From Lichtheimia corymbifera B2541 (Eukaryota; Mucoromycota; Mucoromycetes; Mucorales; Lichtheimiaceae): 64,000 nt of DNA. A program made the translations under genes and the position numbers. The notes beneath the pieces were generated by a model. It was not told where the DNA came from, searched no databases, and saw only the letters and a list, made by a program, of their open reading frames with translations. The stretch covers positions 43,049 through 107,048 of the forward strand of contig JNEU01000936.1 in assembly GCA_000697475.1 (NCBI GenBank). Reading direction: 5' to 3'. Numbering within the stretch: position 1 is the stretch's first letter; the number at the start of each line of letters is the position of its first letter. Shown one piece after another: positions 48,389 to 61,300 of the stretch.

Positions 48389-50728
48389 TCAATGAAAGTA
48401 GAAGAGAGAGGGTGTATGAACGGTGAATTTGAGGTAGGCATTGAATCCAACAGCAAATAACAAAGCAAAGCAAATGGCAGTGGGACCAGAAATATCGTCG
48501 TATGGACCAGGAAGCTTGTTACGAATCAACTCACGACGTCGATAATAGAGACCCATACCATACATCAGCGTAGAGAGTGACACCAACGTATATACAATGC
48601 CACACACCTTGGCTACTGCATCACCAGCATTGAATAGGGCGATAGAAAACGTTGATAAAAGCGAACCAAGAGACATCCATGCAAAGTAGGTGCGTTCATT
48701 AGCGAAAAAGACTTTGGGTTCAACACGTAAAGGAGTGACGACCTTCTTGGGCACTTTGACACCAGGTGGCAGAACGACAGGAGGATATTTGGTTTTCTTG
48801 CGACGATGAACCAATTGACTCCACCTTGTCTTTAACGTATCTTTCCAAGCGTGGCCTTCTTCTTGAAGTGATCCATCCGTTGATGAAGGGGGTGATGGCA
48901 TAATGCCCATGTATCGAGTGCTACCTCGCTGATGCTGACCACCCAATAAAGACGTACGCTCGTTGACAGGTGACCTAGGTGTAGCAGGTTCCAGAACCAG
49001 GCACACATCTTCATCCGCTACGTTGGATAATGGAGGCGATGCTTTTCCTTTTCCTTTGTGTGTCTTTTTGCCCACCGATGGTGTTTGTGATGGAAGCACA
49101 GGGAGTTGTTCAACATCTTCATCCACCTGAGCAAGCCAATACGGAAGTAACGCCACGCGGGTATCAAACATCAAAGCCATGCCATGAACAAACTTGCTGA
49201 ATTGATGTGTTTCTTCCAAAATGCCGCTCTCTTCAAGATCGATGATCCATTCAGGTTCGGTTTCTCCAGGTCCAAGGTCGAGCTTAATCTCAAATGTCGC
49301 ATAAGGATAACGATTGATGTCATTTTCTGGTTTCAGGTTGGTGAATGGATATTCAATATCAGCATCTGGGCGGTGCCAAGAACCATCAGGACGACGGACA
49401 ATGGGATCGTTTGAAAATAAATTGGTATCCTCGCGAATAAAACAAAGATCGGTATCCAATGCCATACGCAATCGATTGTCGCCTGGGATCTGGAATGCTG
49501 TGCGCTTGTAATAGGTTCGAAGCACTAGTAAACGGGTAATGAGTATTGCTACAAGAGCACGTCGATTGGTTTACTACATACCTGGTTGCATATCCTTTTC
49601 CTTAATCATACGTTGAAGATCACGAGCGAATGCTTCAAACTTTTCAACATCCTCTTCTGACTTGCCCAAATTGTTTCGCATTTTGTTGACGGCTTTCTGG
49701 ATAAATGTTTGGTCACCATTCAGGAACCCGGAAACGTACTTGTCCTTGATAATGAACCGGTCCGTCAATTCACCTTGCTCTTCATCCGCCAATGTGCGAC
49801 GTTCAAATACAATGGATGTGTTGTTCTTTGCACTTCCATACCATCGTAAGCGTACCACCTGAGAGCCTTCAGCTGATTCAACACGATCATTGTAGCTATC
49901 GAGTGACATGTTGTCCAGGTACAAGGATGAGATGGGTGGATCGATATCATCATGGTCGACGCCATTATCACGGTAAACGAGCACTGGCAAATGTCGCAGG
50001 ACGTAGGTCTTGAGTTCCAAAATGTTGTCTGCATGGACAAAAAAGCGTTTCACGAGTACACGTCGATGATCCACTACTTGTTCCCCATATTCGGTTGTTG
50101 ATTGTTTCAGGATGGGAGTCTTGAATGACATTTGCTTGCCACCATCACGGACCTTGCTGAACAGTTCTGATAGCTTGATAAGAAGAGCATCATCATCTTG
50201 CTTCCAGAAAGGACACTGGTTGAGTCGCACCATGAACATGGGACGCAGGATGTAATTCGTGTGGCGGTCATGTTTCTTGACAATCTTGAGGAAGCCAGTG
50301 TAATTGAGACGAGAAAACCTTGCAAGTCGATTCACATCATCTGCAATCTCATTGATATGCTCTTGGATATTGGCCATATCTGACGCATTGGGCTCTGAAG
50401 CAATCACTTGATCCCACGAATCGATTCCACTGATGATCTCATCATGCTTTTGTTGATGGAACGCATACACCTGAAACCATATAAATAAATACAAGCTTAT
50501 TCACCTCCTCCATCTCCTCCACCCCCCAAAACCGTTCAAACGCCAAAAGAGAGTTTTTACCTTTTCCAAGTTGGCATCCAATACTTCGACAAATTCAGTC
50601 TCGTCCTTCTCGGTGAACGGTCGGTCCTTTTCAGCCTTTCTCAGCTTCTTCTTGAGCCCGTCGTAATCAATGTAGTGCGATTGCCACTCGGGATAAATGG
50701 CGTTCTTCAATTGCGATCCGAATTTCAT
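48389..50728 (-). CDS. VTC complex subunit, Vtc4-like polyphosphate polymerase
   Basis: Three exons in transcription order: 50728-50561, 50470-49582 and 49524-48389; 730 residues. An SPX domain (1-150) starts MKFGSQLKNAIYPEWQSHYI with the Lys cluster GLKKKLRKAEK that binds inositol pyrophosphates. The central tunnel domain has VVRLRWYG, VFERRT, YYKRTAFQIPGDNRLRMALD, TFEIKL and QFSKFVHG. Three C-terminal DUF202 membrane helices follow (about 620-720: TYFAWMSLGSLLSTFSIALF). VTC makes polyphosphate from ATP and moves it into the vacuole. ATG 50728 is chosen over 50740 because family members begin MKFG. The first intron is 90 nt. Vtc2/3 are alternatives; most catalytic basic residues are kept, so Vtc4-like fits best. 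Confidence 0.87.
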
Positions 50729-52406
50729 TGAGCAGCCCAATCAGGAACAACAAGGTGCGAGAACAGTGGAAAAGAAGAAAAGAGAGGAAGAACACCGCGG
50801 ATTGAAGATAGGTGTATCGTCGCAGGATAGCGGAGCTTTTTCTGGTTGTTGGCTAGTGCTTTAATGACTCCACCACTACCCTTTACCTTTATATACAAGA
50901 TCAATGACAATGATAACCGCTGTTTATAATATATCATCTATTACCTATATACAATACAAGCTTGTTTCTGATACCCTGAAAGCTGTTCACATATGCCAGA
51001 AATCACAATGGCGGGGGTATTGGCTGATCTTTGATTTTGTTACACACCATGTCTTTTAACCAGTGATATGTTGTCTTGGGCCACACGTGGTGTTCCTCCA
51101 TCAGATCACAGCATTTGTCATTGGGACTTACATAGCCAATTGTCCATTCACAAATTTATTGTTTGGTTCGTGTACTGAACATGATTGCATATCTTGATCT
51201 CATCTCGTGACATGCCATGTTCGGGACATTGCTACTTTATTATACCACGGTACCACAGCAATACACATTTTAGGAGGTTGGATCGATCCATGTCTTATTA
51301 AAGTTGACAGTGATGCTGTGTGCAGAAACAACACTGGTATTGCCAGCAAGATTGCTTATCGAGCATTTCAGCATGTAGAAGGAATAGGAAGGATCAAATC
51401 TTGTGAAGCGGGAAGCTTTGTGATACACGTTGCATAAATGTTGTATGCATCCATTTGCGGACAATCATACGGGAAGCGTGGATTGGTGATTCAAGCATCA
51501 TGCCTTCTTGCGCTTCACTTTTGGGATAGAATCATCACATCAAATTACATCACGTTTAGTCGATATCATGCTATAAGCTTTAAACCTACAACAGGAATTA
51601 CTATATCGAATACTTTTGCCATGCCATAACCCATCTCGTCTTTCTTCTTCACGAATGCTATCGATAAAACGTCAAGCGGATAATTCATGCTTTGGGCAGC
51701 TTGTCATTTCAAACCACGTGGTGAGAATTTGCTTGCCACCGTGGGATCATTGTGACGTATTGTATGCGATCATGATCTTGTGAATGAATCTCTGGTCACA
51801 GCATCACAAATGCAAACATTCAACCTTCTCGGATCTGATACAGCGACTACCTTAAAAAAGTCCCATAGGTATAAGGCAATAAAGAAAGTTGGCTCAATCA
51901 GATACGCAAATGCCCATATCGAGATTAAATGACTGTTTCAGTCATACATAGGCGTGATAAAGGCGCGGGCGCAAGCGGTCAAACGCCTCTTGGCAGCAAA
52001 TATGTAAACTTTAACCCGTAATTGAGCCTCCACTTTCTGATGTGCATTTCATTTCCGCCTTTGCTTTTGTGTATACATCAGCATCACCAAAAAGATAAAT
52101 ATTATTCTTACACACAATGGATCATGTTAATGGCCCCGTTTATTATACCCTTGCAGTTGGGATGACTAGAAGAGACATATGGATGTTAGGGGTCAAGAGG
52201 TGTGCGATTGGACGGTGCGGAGCGAGTGGATCGGTGTATTGAAACAATCGATGATGTAGTAGGGCTGTACTACCCAGCAACACACACGCAGTTGGATCGG
52301 CCGTTTCCGAGAATGGATCAAGGTCTTTTTAGATTACATTTTCTAATCTTTTTGTTTCTCACCTTTTCTTTTTACATTTCCATACATTATTCGACCTACT
52401 TCAACA
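50729..52406. other. divergent intergenic region between VTC and the ArAE-like gene
   Basis: VTC promoter on the left. Between about 51260 and 51630 two adjoining plus-strand stretches are open (LIKVDSDAVCRNNTGIASKI; LALHFWDRIITSNYITFSRY) but lack clear starts and homology; they may be relics. The stretch before 52407 is T/C-rich, a likely leader. Confidence 0.35.
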
Positions 52407-55342
52407 ATGGTGTCTGATACGTTGAGGAGGATAGTGCAGACCTATATCCTTGACAAGAGCACCATGTGGAAGAGGTTGATCAAGTGCGCTGTAGCCTATG
52501 AGATCGCAACGATCATGCTCCTTATCCATCCAGTTCTCGACGCCTTTGGAAATGTTCCATATTTGCTGATATTGGCTACGTTGTTTTTCAATCCTGCAGG
52601 CACCATTGGTTTCCAAATAGTCGAGATATTCCTCAACATGATGTACCTCGTACCGACCGCCATATTCATTGCCATTATACAATATTGCCTAGCTTTATAC
52701 AACAGCGCATTAGCCAGAGGCGTACCTCTTTACAGCAACGGTGCAGGCGTCATTGCAGCTATCTCTTACTTTGTGTGTGTATACTGCATCGCTTTCACTC
52801 GAGTTAAATATCCACGCCTATTTCAAGCAGCTATGCAAGGCATGCCGTTGCCATTCTTTTGTCTCACTCGTGATATTTATGCGACCGAATTCAATGTATT
52901 GGTACCTGCCGGTATTGTTTATCCTATGGCGATCGGTGGCTGTATTACATTACTTGTCAACATGTGCTTGTGGCCAGAAACGGCTATCAAGGCTTCAGAG
53001 TAAGTTTTATGCACGGAAGGGGTGGGCGAGAAACGACAAGCGGAATGGATCATTTATGGAAACAAAAATTTAGGGTGTCACTCGGGAAAAGTTTAACAGC
53101 TCTACGAAGCGTGCTTGAGTTTATGATGGAAAACGAGACCGCTATCACCACAAGTGAACATCTCAAAGGCTTGGTTGGATCATTACAAGGTGCCGTTGAT
53201 GGTCTTCGCAAAGCACAACGTGAAGCCAAATATGAGGTGGCAATAGCACGATACCCACCACTCGCTTATAAACCGATAGCACGTACATTGGATCGCTTGG
53301 CTGATCATATGTACGGCATGCAGCTTGCGTTGGAACGTACGAGCCAAATCATGTTAAATCCACCCACATCATTCAGTAACAACGAAGCTATGGACGACGA
53401 AGTCGAAGAAGATGAGGAATTGACGGTGGTGACACGACTTGAATTTAAGCACTTGACTCGGGTACATGATGCTATCCAACCTGCTATGCGTACATTTATG
53501 AGCCATTGTGTCGATATGCTTGGACGCATTCAGAATTCCCTCGCTAGCAATAGAGCTATCCCTCGATCCATGTCTGTTGAGAAGCCTGGTGAAGAAATAC
53601 AAGAACATGTAGCTGTGGAAGACGCATTGAAAACATTACAAGAGCACTGTGACCTTGCCATGCAATATGAATATCGACACACACGTCCTGCTGAGGAGCA
53701 CTTTTTGGTATACACAATCATGTATACCTTAGTTGAATCAGGACAAGAGCTTGTCAGCTTGGAGCAGCAAGTGAATGATCTCTTGTCAAACAAAAAGAGC
53801 GGCAAATGGCGTATCTTTTTCCCAAAGATGGCATTGCGTAAATGGTTGAGCCGCACCAGCGAATGTGAAAAAGGCGTACGCACCGCAGATGAAGATGTTG
53901 TCTTTGCCAAGGATCGTATGGATGAAAAGGAGAAGCGTATGGAGCAAGAAGAAGGCGATGAAACCCATTTCGTGCCATTGCATAATGCACCAGGCAAGCA
54001 TTTCTATAACCGAATCCTGTATCGCATTGTCAGCTTCTTGCAAAGTCCACCTGCACGTTATGCACTTAAATTCTCTTTGGCGTGTGAATTACTTGCATTG
54101 ATGGCATGGATTCCTGTGCCTGGATTGAGTGACTTTTATACTGTAAGTACTCATAATAGCATACCTGTGGTAGTAGTTTGCTAACTTTTATATCTATAGA
54201 ACAACCATGGCCAATGGGCAATGCTTTCAGCCATGACCGTATCCAACTACACTATTGGCTTGACAATTCAATCCTGTATCTTCCGTGTCGTTGCAACAGC
54301 TATCGGCGGTGTTTGTGGATACTTGACTGCATTAGCATCTCACCGCAACGAGGATCCCTACGTATTTGCAGTGCTTATTGCCATATTTCAAATTCCCATG
54401 TGGTATACCCTCTTCAACAGTCGCACCTATGCACGACTTGGATTCATTTCGCTTCTCACAATGGCCGTCATCTCTTCTACCGACTACACCAATTTTTATC
54501 ATGAAACCTTGGTTAGCTCTTTATGGAAGCGTATCGTTACTGCAGCAGCTGCAGCCGTTGTGCTGATGGTCGTCGATCAATTATTCTGGCCTGTATGGGC
54601 ACGCAAGCTTCTTTTGGAAAACTTTGCAAAGTTGCTTACAGACACTGGTATCCAATACGCCAAGGTCACTTCGGCATTCAGCGAGCAAAACACCGCATCA
54701 CCACGCTATATTAATACCAAGGAGAGCATCAAATTTCATGAGCATGCGCTACGATCACAATTTGATGGGACTTCTCAGATGCTCACTCTTTCTGGCCCTG
54801 AACCAAGATTGACCAAGGCACCTTTTCCATTGCAAGAATATAGGAAATTACTTGATTTGGAGAAGAAAATGCTATATTGGATTCGACATATGGCCCAAGC
54901 AGAGGTAAATGGAACAATGTGTTTTATGTTACATGTTACTGATGATGTTATATAGTCCAAGATCACTCCTCGAGTGAGAGAATTACGTGCTCCTGTGGCT
55001 GAATTACGCAAGGAGATGGCTGGCAATGTTCACCTTTACATGTTTACGCTTGGAAGTTGTATTCGTGCTCGCTGTGCTCTTCCCGCCATGATGCCATCAG
55101 CAGAAGCAGCTAGACAAGTCCTGCAAAAACGACATATTGAATCATGGCAAGAAATGTATCAAGTCTTCCGTGAACAAGCACCTGAAAAAACAGAGACGCT
55201 CATGTATTGGCACACATGCGCTGCAGCAGCTGTTGAGATTATATGTCTTTCAGAGACCATGGGTGATGTTGTGAGTCGACTGATGGGACAATATATCTTC
55301 CCTGGAGCAGCGACTAGCCAATTAAACAAGAAGAAAGCATAG
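52407..55342 (+). CDS. aromatic-acid-exporter-like (ArAE_2 / BRE4-type) membrane protein
   Basis: Four exons: 52407-52999, 53074-54142, 54200-54904 and 54956-55342; 917 residues. Two membrane bundles of about six helices each: residues about 25-190 (CAVAYEIATIMLLIHPVL, PYLLILATLFFNPAGTIGFQ, YPMAIGGCITLLVNMCLWPE) and about 530-690 (FSLACELLALMAWIPVPGL, NHGQWAMLSAMTVSNYTIGL, FWPVWARKLLLENFAKLL). Between them is a long charged helical cytosolic part with coiled-coil character. This is the fungal DUF2421/ArAE_2 architecture of the brefeldin A sensitivity proteins and putative transporters; the substrate is unknown. All three introns fit phase and remove stops. Confidence 0.82.
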
Positions 55343-55546
55343 ACATCCATCAATGCATACCCCAAACATACTCTCTCATTCATTGTAAATTACATTCATA
55401 TTGCTACAAATACATTCTAACGTAAATGGCTACTCTTGTGGATTGGATGGGTGGGTGATAATAAATCCAGCGGCGATGGACTGAAAGGGAGCATCAGCAT
55501 TTTCTAGTCAGCTGGCGATTCTTCTCTCTCTTGCACCGCTTTGGTC

Positions 55547-58053
55547 ATGTCATTGCAATGGACTCGCAGGGCATTTTCGCAGACATGGAGGCAACGTAGC
55601 AACAACACCATTGGCCATGCTCTTCTTGTTCGGCACCGTCAACCCACTGTTCCTGGTGTAGCTAAACGCTGTGCTTGGACTATGCATAATGTCAACAACA
55701 GCAAATTGGACCCTGGCAACCACAACAGCGACCACTTGCGATTGATATTCGATGACAAGGATCTATGGAAACAGCAGCGTCAATTGTTTGCAAAGACTGA
55801 ATCGATCAAGCCTGTTGGGTTGCTTGAAAGTACACACTTTACGAACGTGGAAGGGTTCGCCTATGCGACCGAGCAAGCTATTCAACGTGCCCAATTGATT
55901 GTTGAACGTATCTGGAGAGCACCTGAGAATGGACCGGATGAAATGCGACGTGTCGTCAAGAACTTGGATCGTCTCTCAGATACCTTGTGCAGTGTGATCG
56001 ATATGGCCGAGTTTGTACGCAACGTACATCCTGATGAAAGCATTATGGAGGCTGCCAACAACGCATACAACGATCTATGTTTTTATATGAATACACTTAA
56101 CACGGATACTCGCATGCATAAGGTATGAATGAAATGATAAGGAAGATGGAAACAATGAGTACTTATTATATTTTCATTGTTATTATAAGGTGCTATCCCA
56201 AGTATTGGCAGACAAGTCGATTGTGCAACAATTTACGCCTGATGAACATGCAGCAGCTATTGTCTTTTTACGCGACTTTGAGAAATCAGGCATTCATCTC
56301 TCTGACAAACAACGTGAACAATTTGTGGAGCTTTCTGATCGTATCATTCATTTCGGTCGTGCATTCATTCAGCAAGATCCACGTGGCATTTCTCATTTGA
56401 AACTTGATCCAGCATCACTCAACGGTCTCGCTCAATCGATTATGCGAACATGTCCTGTCAAAGATGGTCATGTTTATGTCCCAACAGGCTCCACTGAATG
56501 CCAAATGATCCTCAAGTATGCAGACAATGAGGCTTTACGGAAACTTGCTTTCGAAGCTCTTAATTCAGCCAATCCAGAGAGCGTGTCGATATTGGAACGT
56601 TTGATGAGAACTCGGGCGGATTTAGCCAATCTGGTGGGCAAGAGTTCTTATGCTGAATTGCAATTGCAAGATAAAATGGCCAAGAATCCAGGTATTTATT
56701 GCCATCCATCACCTATCTCTTTTGCTCGTTGACTAATCATCTCAATGTATAGAAAATGTGGATGCTTTCTTGAGGACTTTGATTCATCACCAGTCACCAG
56801 CATCAGAACGTGATATTCTCATTCTCCAAAAGGCAAAGCAGCAGGCAATGCGGTTGAACCAGCTCCCTAAAGTCAATGCGTGGGATCGAGATTATTACAT
56901 GCACGTTTCGAATATGACCGAGAGACTGACGCAGGGTCCATCACCAGCATTACCCTACTTTACAGTTGGATCTGTCATGCAAGGATTATCTCGACTCTTT
57001 TACCATTTATATGGTGTCCAATTTGTACCAGCAGCGTTGAAGACGGGCGAATCATGGCATGAGGATGTACGCAAGTTGGATGTGATTTGTGAACGAGACG
57101 GCAAGATCGGCACCGTTTATTGTGATTTATTCTCACGTCAAGGCAAGACAACACGCGCAGCCCATTACACCGTACGAACCTCACGACGAGTGGATGATGA
57201 TGATGCAGAGAATGACATTCGATATGCGTTCCCCGGTCAAAACGTTTCACCTGATCGATTTATGCCGCCCATGATCCAATCCACAGATACCATTCGTGGT
57301 CGACAAGGACAATTTCAATTACCCATCATTGCATTGACTTGCGATTTCAACAACAAAAGCGGTTCAACGGCCATGTTATCCATGTTTGAAGTCGAGACCT
57401 TGTTCCATGAAATGGGCCATGCCATGCATTCAATGCTTGGTCGCACTGATTTCCACAATGTGTCCGGTACACGCTGTGCAACCGATTTCGTTGAGCTGCC
57501 ATCTATCCTCATGGAGCACTTTGTGTGGCATCCAAGTGTATTACCACTGTTTTCGCATGATCGTACCTATTCACCAGAAGCAATTCAATCGTTCCTCAAG
57601 CAACAAAAGCGATTCAGTGGTATTGAAACCAATAGCCAGATTGTCATGGCGCTGCTGGATCAGCAATATCACTCAACAGCTGCAGCAAGAGGCAATTCGT
57701 TTTCGAGTGAAAAGATATGGCATAATCTCCAGGATCAAGTGGGGCTGTTCCCAAGTGTGCCTAATACCATGTGGCCGGTTCAATTTGAGCATCTCTTTGG
57801 TTATGGTGCCGGTTACTATTCCTATCTTTTTGATCGTACCTTGGCAAGACGTATTTGGGAGACATGCTTTGAAAAGGATCCTCTTGATCGTGACCAGGGA
57901 TTGGCTTTCCGAGACCGTTTGCTAATGTGGGGTGGTGCACGTGATCCATGGGAATGCGTCGCTGATGTATTAGGTGGTCAAGATGGTGAACGGATAGCTC
58001 GTGGTGATGAAGAAGCGATGCGTACGGTCGGCGACTGGGGCATTGATGTATAA
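55547..58053 (+). CDS. oct1: mitochondrial intermediate peptidase, M3 metallopeptidase
   Basis: Three exons: 55547-56122, 56190-56691 and 56753-58053; 792 residues, the usual size for MIP/Oct1. The N-terminus is basic with no acidic residue for the first 45 residues, as in a mitochondrial targeting sequence. The zinc site is FHEMGHAMHSMLG (His578, Glu579, His582), with the third ligand Glu in FVELPSILMEHF about 25 residues on. GYGAGYYSYLFD near the C-terminus is the substrate-binding M3 motif. Oct1 trims an octapeptide from imported proteins in the matrix. It follows the ArAE-like gene by 204 bp on the same strand. Confidence 0.92.
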
Positions 58054-58950
58054 ATTTAGTGATGTATAGATTAAAAATATTACATGTTTTCCTTGTATTG
58101 AGTTTTTCTTTTATGGTGGAAGGCATATCGTTGGCTGGATACAACGGCCCGTGGGGTGCATTGATGGTTGACATTCAATTTTTGGGACTTCGGGGTTGGT
58201 TGCTGGTGTCACCTTGACCTATATGCAGCTGGGGAAAAGGGCAAGTCAGGGGTGTGTCAACGCCAATCGTATACCTGACTGATAGATGTACACACATGCC
58301 GACATGTTTGCATAGACTATGATAAATTGATCCTCACCATGGCACAACTGGAGCATGCATGTATCGATCAAAAGTCAAGTTGAAAGCATAGTATCTGCTG
58401 ATCGATTCTAGTACTATATAGTAGTGAGACGACTTGATCGCCGTATAGTACATGGTTACTTTTGATGAGTGACCTTCGCATACAGGTAGGCGCTTTTTGA
58501 TGGACATGCATGAATGAGTAAGAGATCACTGCATAAGATGTTTGGATGGTGGCAAACATATCATGAAACGGGATTGGGTAACAGCAACCACGATTTTGGG
58601 AATTTCTCTCGGCCCATGTCTTACAAGCAGGGCTCATTTTTTGCTGGGGTGGGGGTTAATCTTATTTGGAGACAAGAGGTGGTGCCTAGTGCGGATGACT
58701 AAAAGCCAATACCAAAGATGTGTCACACACATACAACATAATGGATATGATGAGTGATCAAGTATAAGCATTTAAGAGTGTTGAATGTGAGTAAAGCTTT
58801 ATCGAGAGGCATGTAACCGGAAAGACTCGGTAAGGTTATCTGCAGAGTAGAATGTATATGTGTGTTATGTATCACTCTCCACTCTCTCTACCAATGTAAT
58901 CTACCCTTTCTTCTCTTCCCCTTTTCTTTTTTACCTCCACTATCAAAAGC
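58054..58950. other. intergenic, oct1 3' side and F-box gene promoter
   Basis: Short AT-rich and CT-rich tracts; a C/T-rich leader (58870-58945) precedes the F-box start. No other feature seen. Confidence 0.5.
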
Positions 58951-60183
58951 ATGCCTTTATTACAGTTACCACCTGAGCTTCTGCGACTCATTTTTCTATA
59001 TCTTCCTCGACAGAGCCTAGCACGACTATGTTTGACTTGTCACCAGGCCTATACTATTTGCTTGCCTACGCTTTATGCACACGTCCATCTTGGTCTTCGG
59101 GCTCATGTACGCCAATTGGAGCAAGGTGTCTATCAACGAGGGGAATTGAGAGAGGCCATGCAATCCTATACCCACCAATTGACCATGACAAACCAACAAA
59201 ACTGCAACATGTGGATGGCACGCGATTTTGCTTGGTTGTTTAGTGCCGCTGTGAATGTGCGTGTATTGACCCTGGTTCACTTTGAGTCGCTCACCATCGG
59301 GTACCTGGTCCGGCTGACCCATCAACTACCGAATATTGAGCATTTACGTATCCAATACAGTCAACTTAAGAGTGATCCATCATCACAGACAATGACAACA
59401 ACACCAGGCTATGATACAGATAACAGCTTCACAAAGGCTAAAAACCTTGATCTCTGCTGGACAGATTTTTCTGAAGAGGCTGCAGCACAGCTATTACAAT
59501 TACTCCCGAACGTGGAAACCGTCAACTTAGGTGCCAATCGCAACAAGAATAGAGGAGCTAATACAACAGCGGTTCGATCTCTTTCAGAACATTGCCCTGC
59601 AGTAAAGCACCTGACAATATCATTGCAGCAAGTGAGCGAGCCTGTTTTGTGCGACACGATTACCTACTATGGACCGCAATTACATAGCTTATCGATCCGT
59701 TGTGATGGAAGAGATACTCTCAAATGCGTGGCTCGGCATGCTACTCTCGTAAAGAACTTGACTATTCGTGCAGGATCCATTCAACCACCACCACAGCGTG
59801 TCGTACTCACACTGAATCAGCCACAACCCATGACACCTCCTTCTTTCGTTACAACTATGATGGCTCAAGAACAATCACCACAAAACGAAGAGCAACCTGG
59901 TAGCATTGTCGGCATCCTACAACGATGTTCTCAGCTTGTACGATTGGAAATGGTATCATGGCTCGTAGAGGATGTCCCACGTGAAGTCTGGCGAGGAATC
60001 GAAGTTGTAGCTTCTCGACATCAGGCACCATCCATAGTTGAACGCCGTCGTGCTCGCGAACAAAATAAGACATTTGCATTGGGAAGAGAAGAACTCCAAG
60101 AGATAAGAAAGCAATTCGTTATGGCTGCTAGGACACTGCAATCATCTCCATCGCAACTCTCGCTTGATATGAGTACTCATTGA
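58951..60183 (+). CDS. F-box protein with leucine-rich-repeat-like C-terminus
   Basis: Single exon, 410 residues. The first 45 residues are an F-box: LPPELLRLIFLYLPRQSLAR, then LCLTCHQAYTICLPTLYAHV. Irregular LRR-like segments follow (VRVLTLVHFESL, LPNIEHLRIQYSQL, AKNLDLCWTDFS, LPNVETVNLGAN, CPAVKHLTISLQQV). F-box proteins dock substrates onto SCF ubiquitin ligases through Skp1. The C-terminal 60 residues are charged and helical (VERRRAREQNKTFALGREEL). No ortholog can be named. Confidence 0.82.
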   Translation: MPLLQLPPELLRLIFLYLPRQSLARLCLTCHQAYTICLPTLYAHVHLGLRAHVRQLEQGVYQRGELREAMQSYTHQLTMTNQQNCNMWMARDFAWLFSAAVNVRVLTLVHFESLTIGYLVRLTHQLPNIEHLRIQYSQLKSDPSSQTMTTTPGYDTDNSFTKAKNLDLCWTDFSEEAAAQLLQLLPNVETVNLGANRNKNRGANTTAVRSLSEHCPAVKHLTISLQQVSEPVLCDTITYYGPQLHSLSIRCDGRDTLKCVARHATLVKNLTIRAGSIQPPPQRVVLTLNQPQPMTPPSFVTTMMAQEQSPQNEEQPGSIVGILQRCSQLVRLEMVSWLVEDVPREVWRGIEVVASRHQAPSIVERRRAREQNKTFALGREELQEIRKQFVMAARTLQSSPSQLSLDMSTH

Positions 60184-60472
60184 TTGTAGCTATTATACCA
60201 CATTGTGCATTGTTTTCATTTTCATCCTAGTCTTCATCAGCATTTTCCTTCCTTTCCTACCACTTATTTAGTTTTATATTCCCTACTCTTTCAAATACTT
60301 GGTTTCCTTCATAGAGTTATTAAATCAGTATATCGAGATAATAACCATGATCTTTGTTTACGACCTAGGAGCTTCGAAATAATGCCTACTCCATGCATGG
60401 ATCATCCCTGGTGAATGCATCGAATAGCACGAAGACACTCACTTTTTTTTCTCTTACTACCATTCTAAACTG

Positions 60473-61300
60473 TTGCCCCATTCAAGTACAAGTACAACTA
60501 CCACCTACGAACGATTGTCCTGTTTCAACCCGTCATGCCAATCCAACAACTGTCTTGGCCCGATTGTCTTTGACTGGATGGCAGGTCCATGGCGTGTGCA
60601 CCACACTACAACACCCGCGTTTCTTGACACACCACCTTCTCTTGTACAATTCCTAGCACCACCAAACGTAACAGCATCATTCCAGCAGCTGCTATTTGCT
60701 TCATTGTATCAAGCAGTATTCACAGCCTTGCCACTCTACAACACACACTCTTGCACACTCCACTGCCGCGACCAAACGTAACAGCAGTTGCTATTAGCAA
60801 GGTCTTCACAAGCTACCTGCAGCAACTTGCTTTGTTACATACGGCGATGGATGGGATGCCATATCAGCTATCAAGTACACTGCGATACAAGTAATCTTTA
60901 TTTGGTTGGGCTGCGATGGAAGACAATGAGCAAGAAAGGATTGACCAGCAGCTGGATGGAGAAGGGAGCATATCAGCAGCGATCGCATGGCTGTCTTCAA
61001 CCAACATGATGGATTTGATGGATGGATGCAATCAAGTACAGTGATGAGATCTCCTGGAATGCTGCTTTGGTTACTTGGAACGAGCGTCGTCCGCAGGAAC
61101 GATCACGTGGATACGGCTGAGGATGATGATGGATCGACCAAACGGATGATATCTTGGTGAAAGTTGCATTACAGTCATGGACGCTATTGGAATACTCAGG
61201 TCAATGCATACAGCAGCTATTGTACAATCATGGATGAAGGATGCTTGTGACGGCAGCAATCAAGAATACAATGGCACAGTTATCGCTGTCGACCCGATGT
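60473..61300 (+). pseudogene. frameshifted gene relic of unknown family
   Basis: Protein-like stretches alternate among all three plus frames without usable splice sites: a Cys-bearing part (CFNPSCQSNNCLGPIVFDWM) from 60473, a LYQAVFTALPL part to 60781, an AATCFVTYGDGWDAISAIKY part near 60825-60915, then an acidic ERIDQQLDGEGSISAAIAWL part near 60918-61040, followed by further short pieces. Stops (TAA at 60779) and frame changes suggest decay by indels. The family was not recognised; a transposon gene is one possibility given the repeats downstream. Confidence 0.4.
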
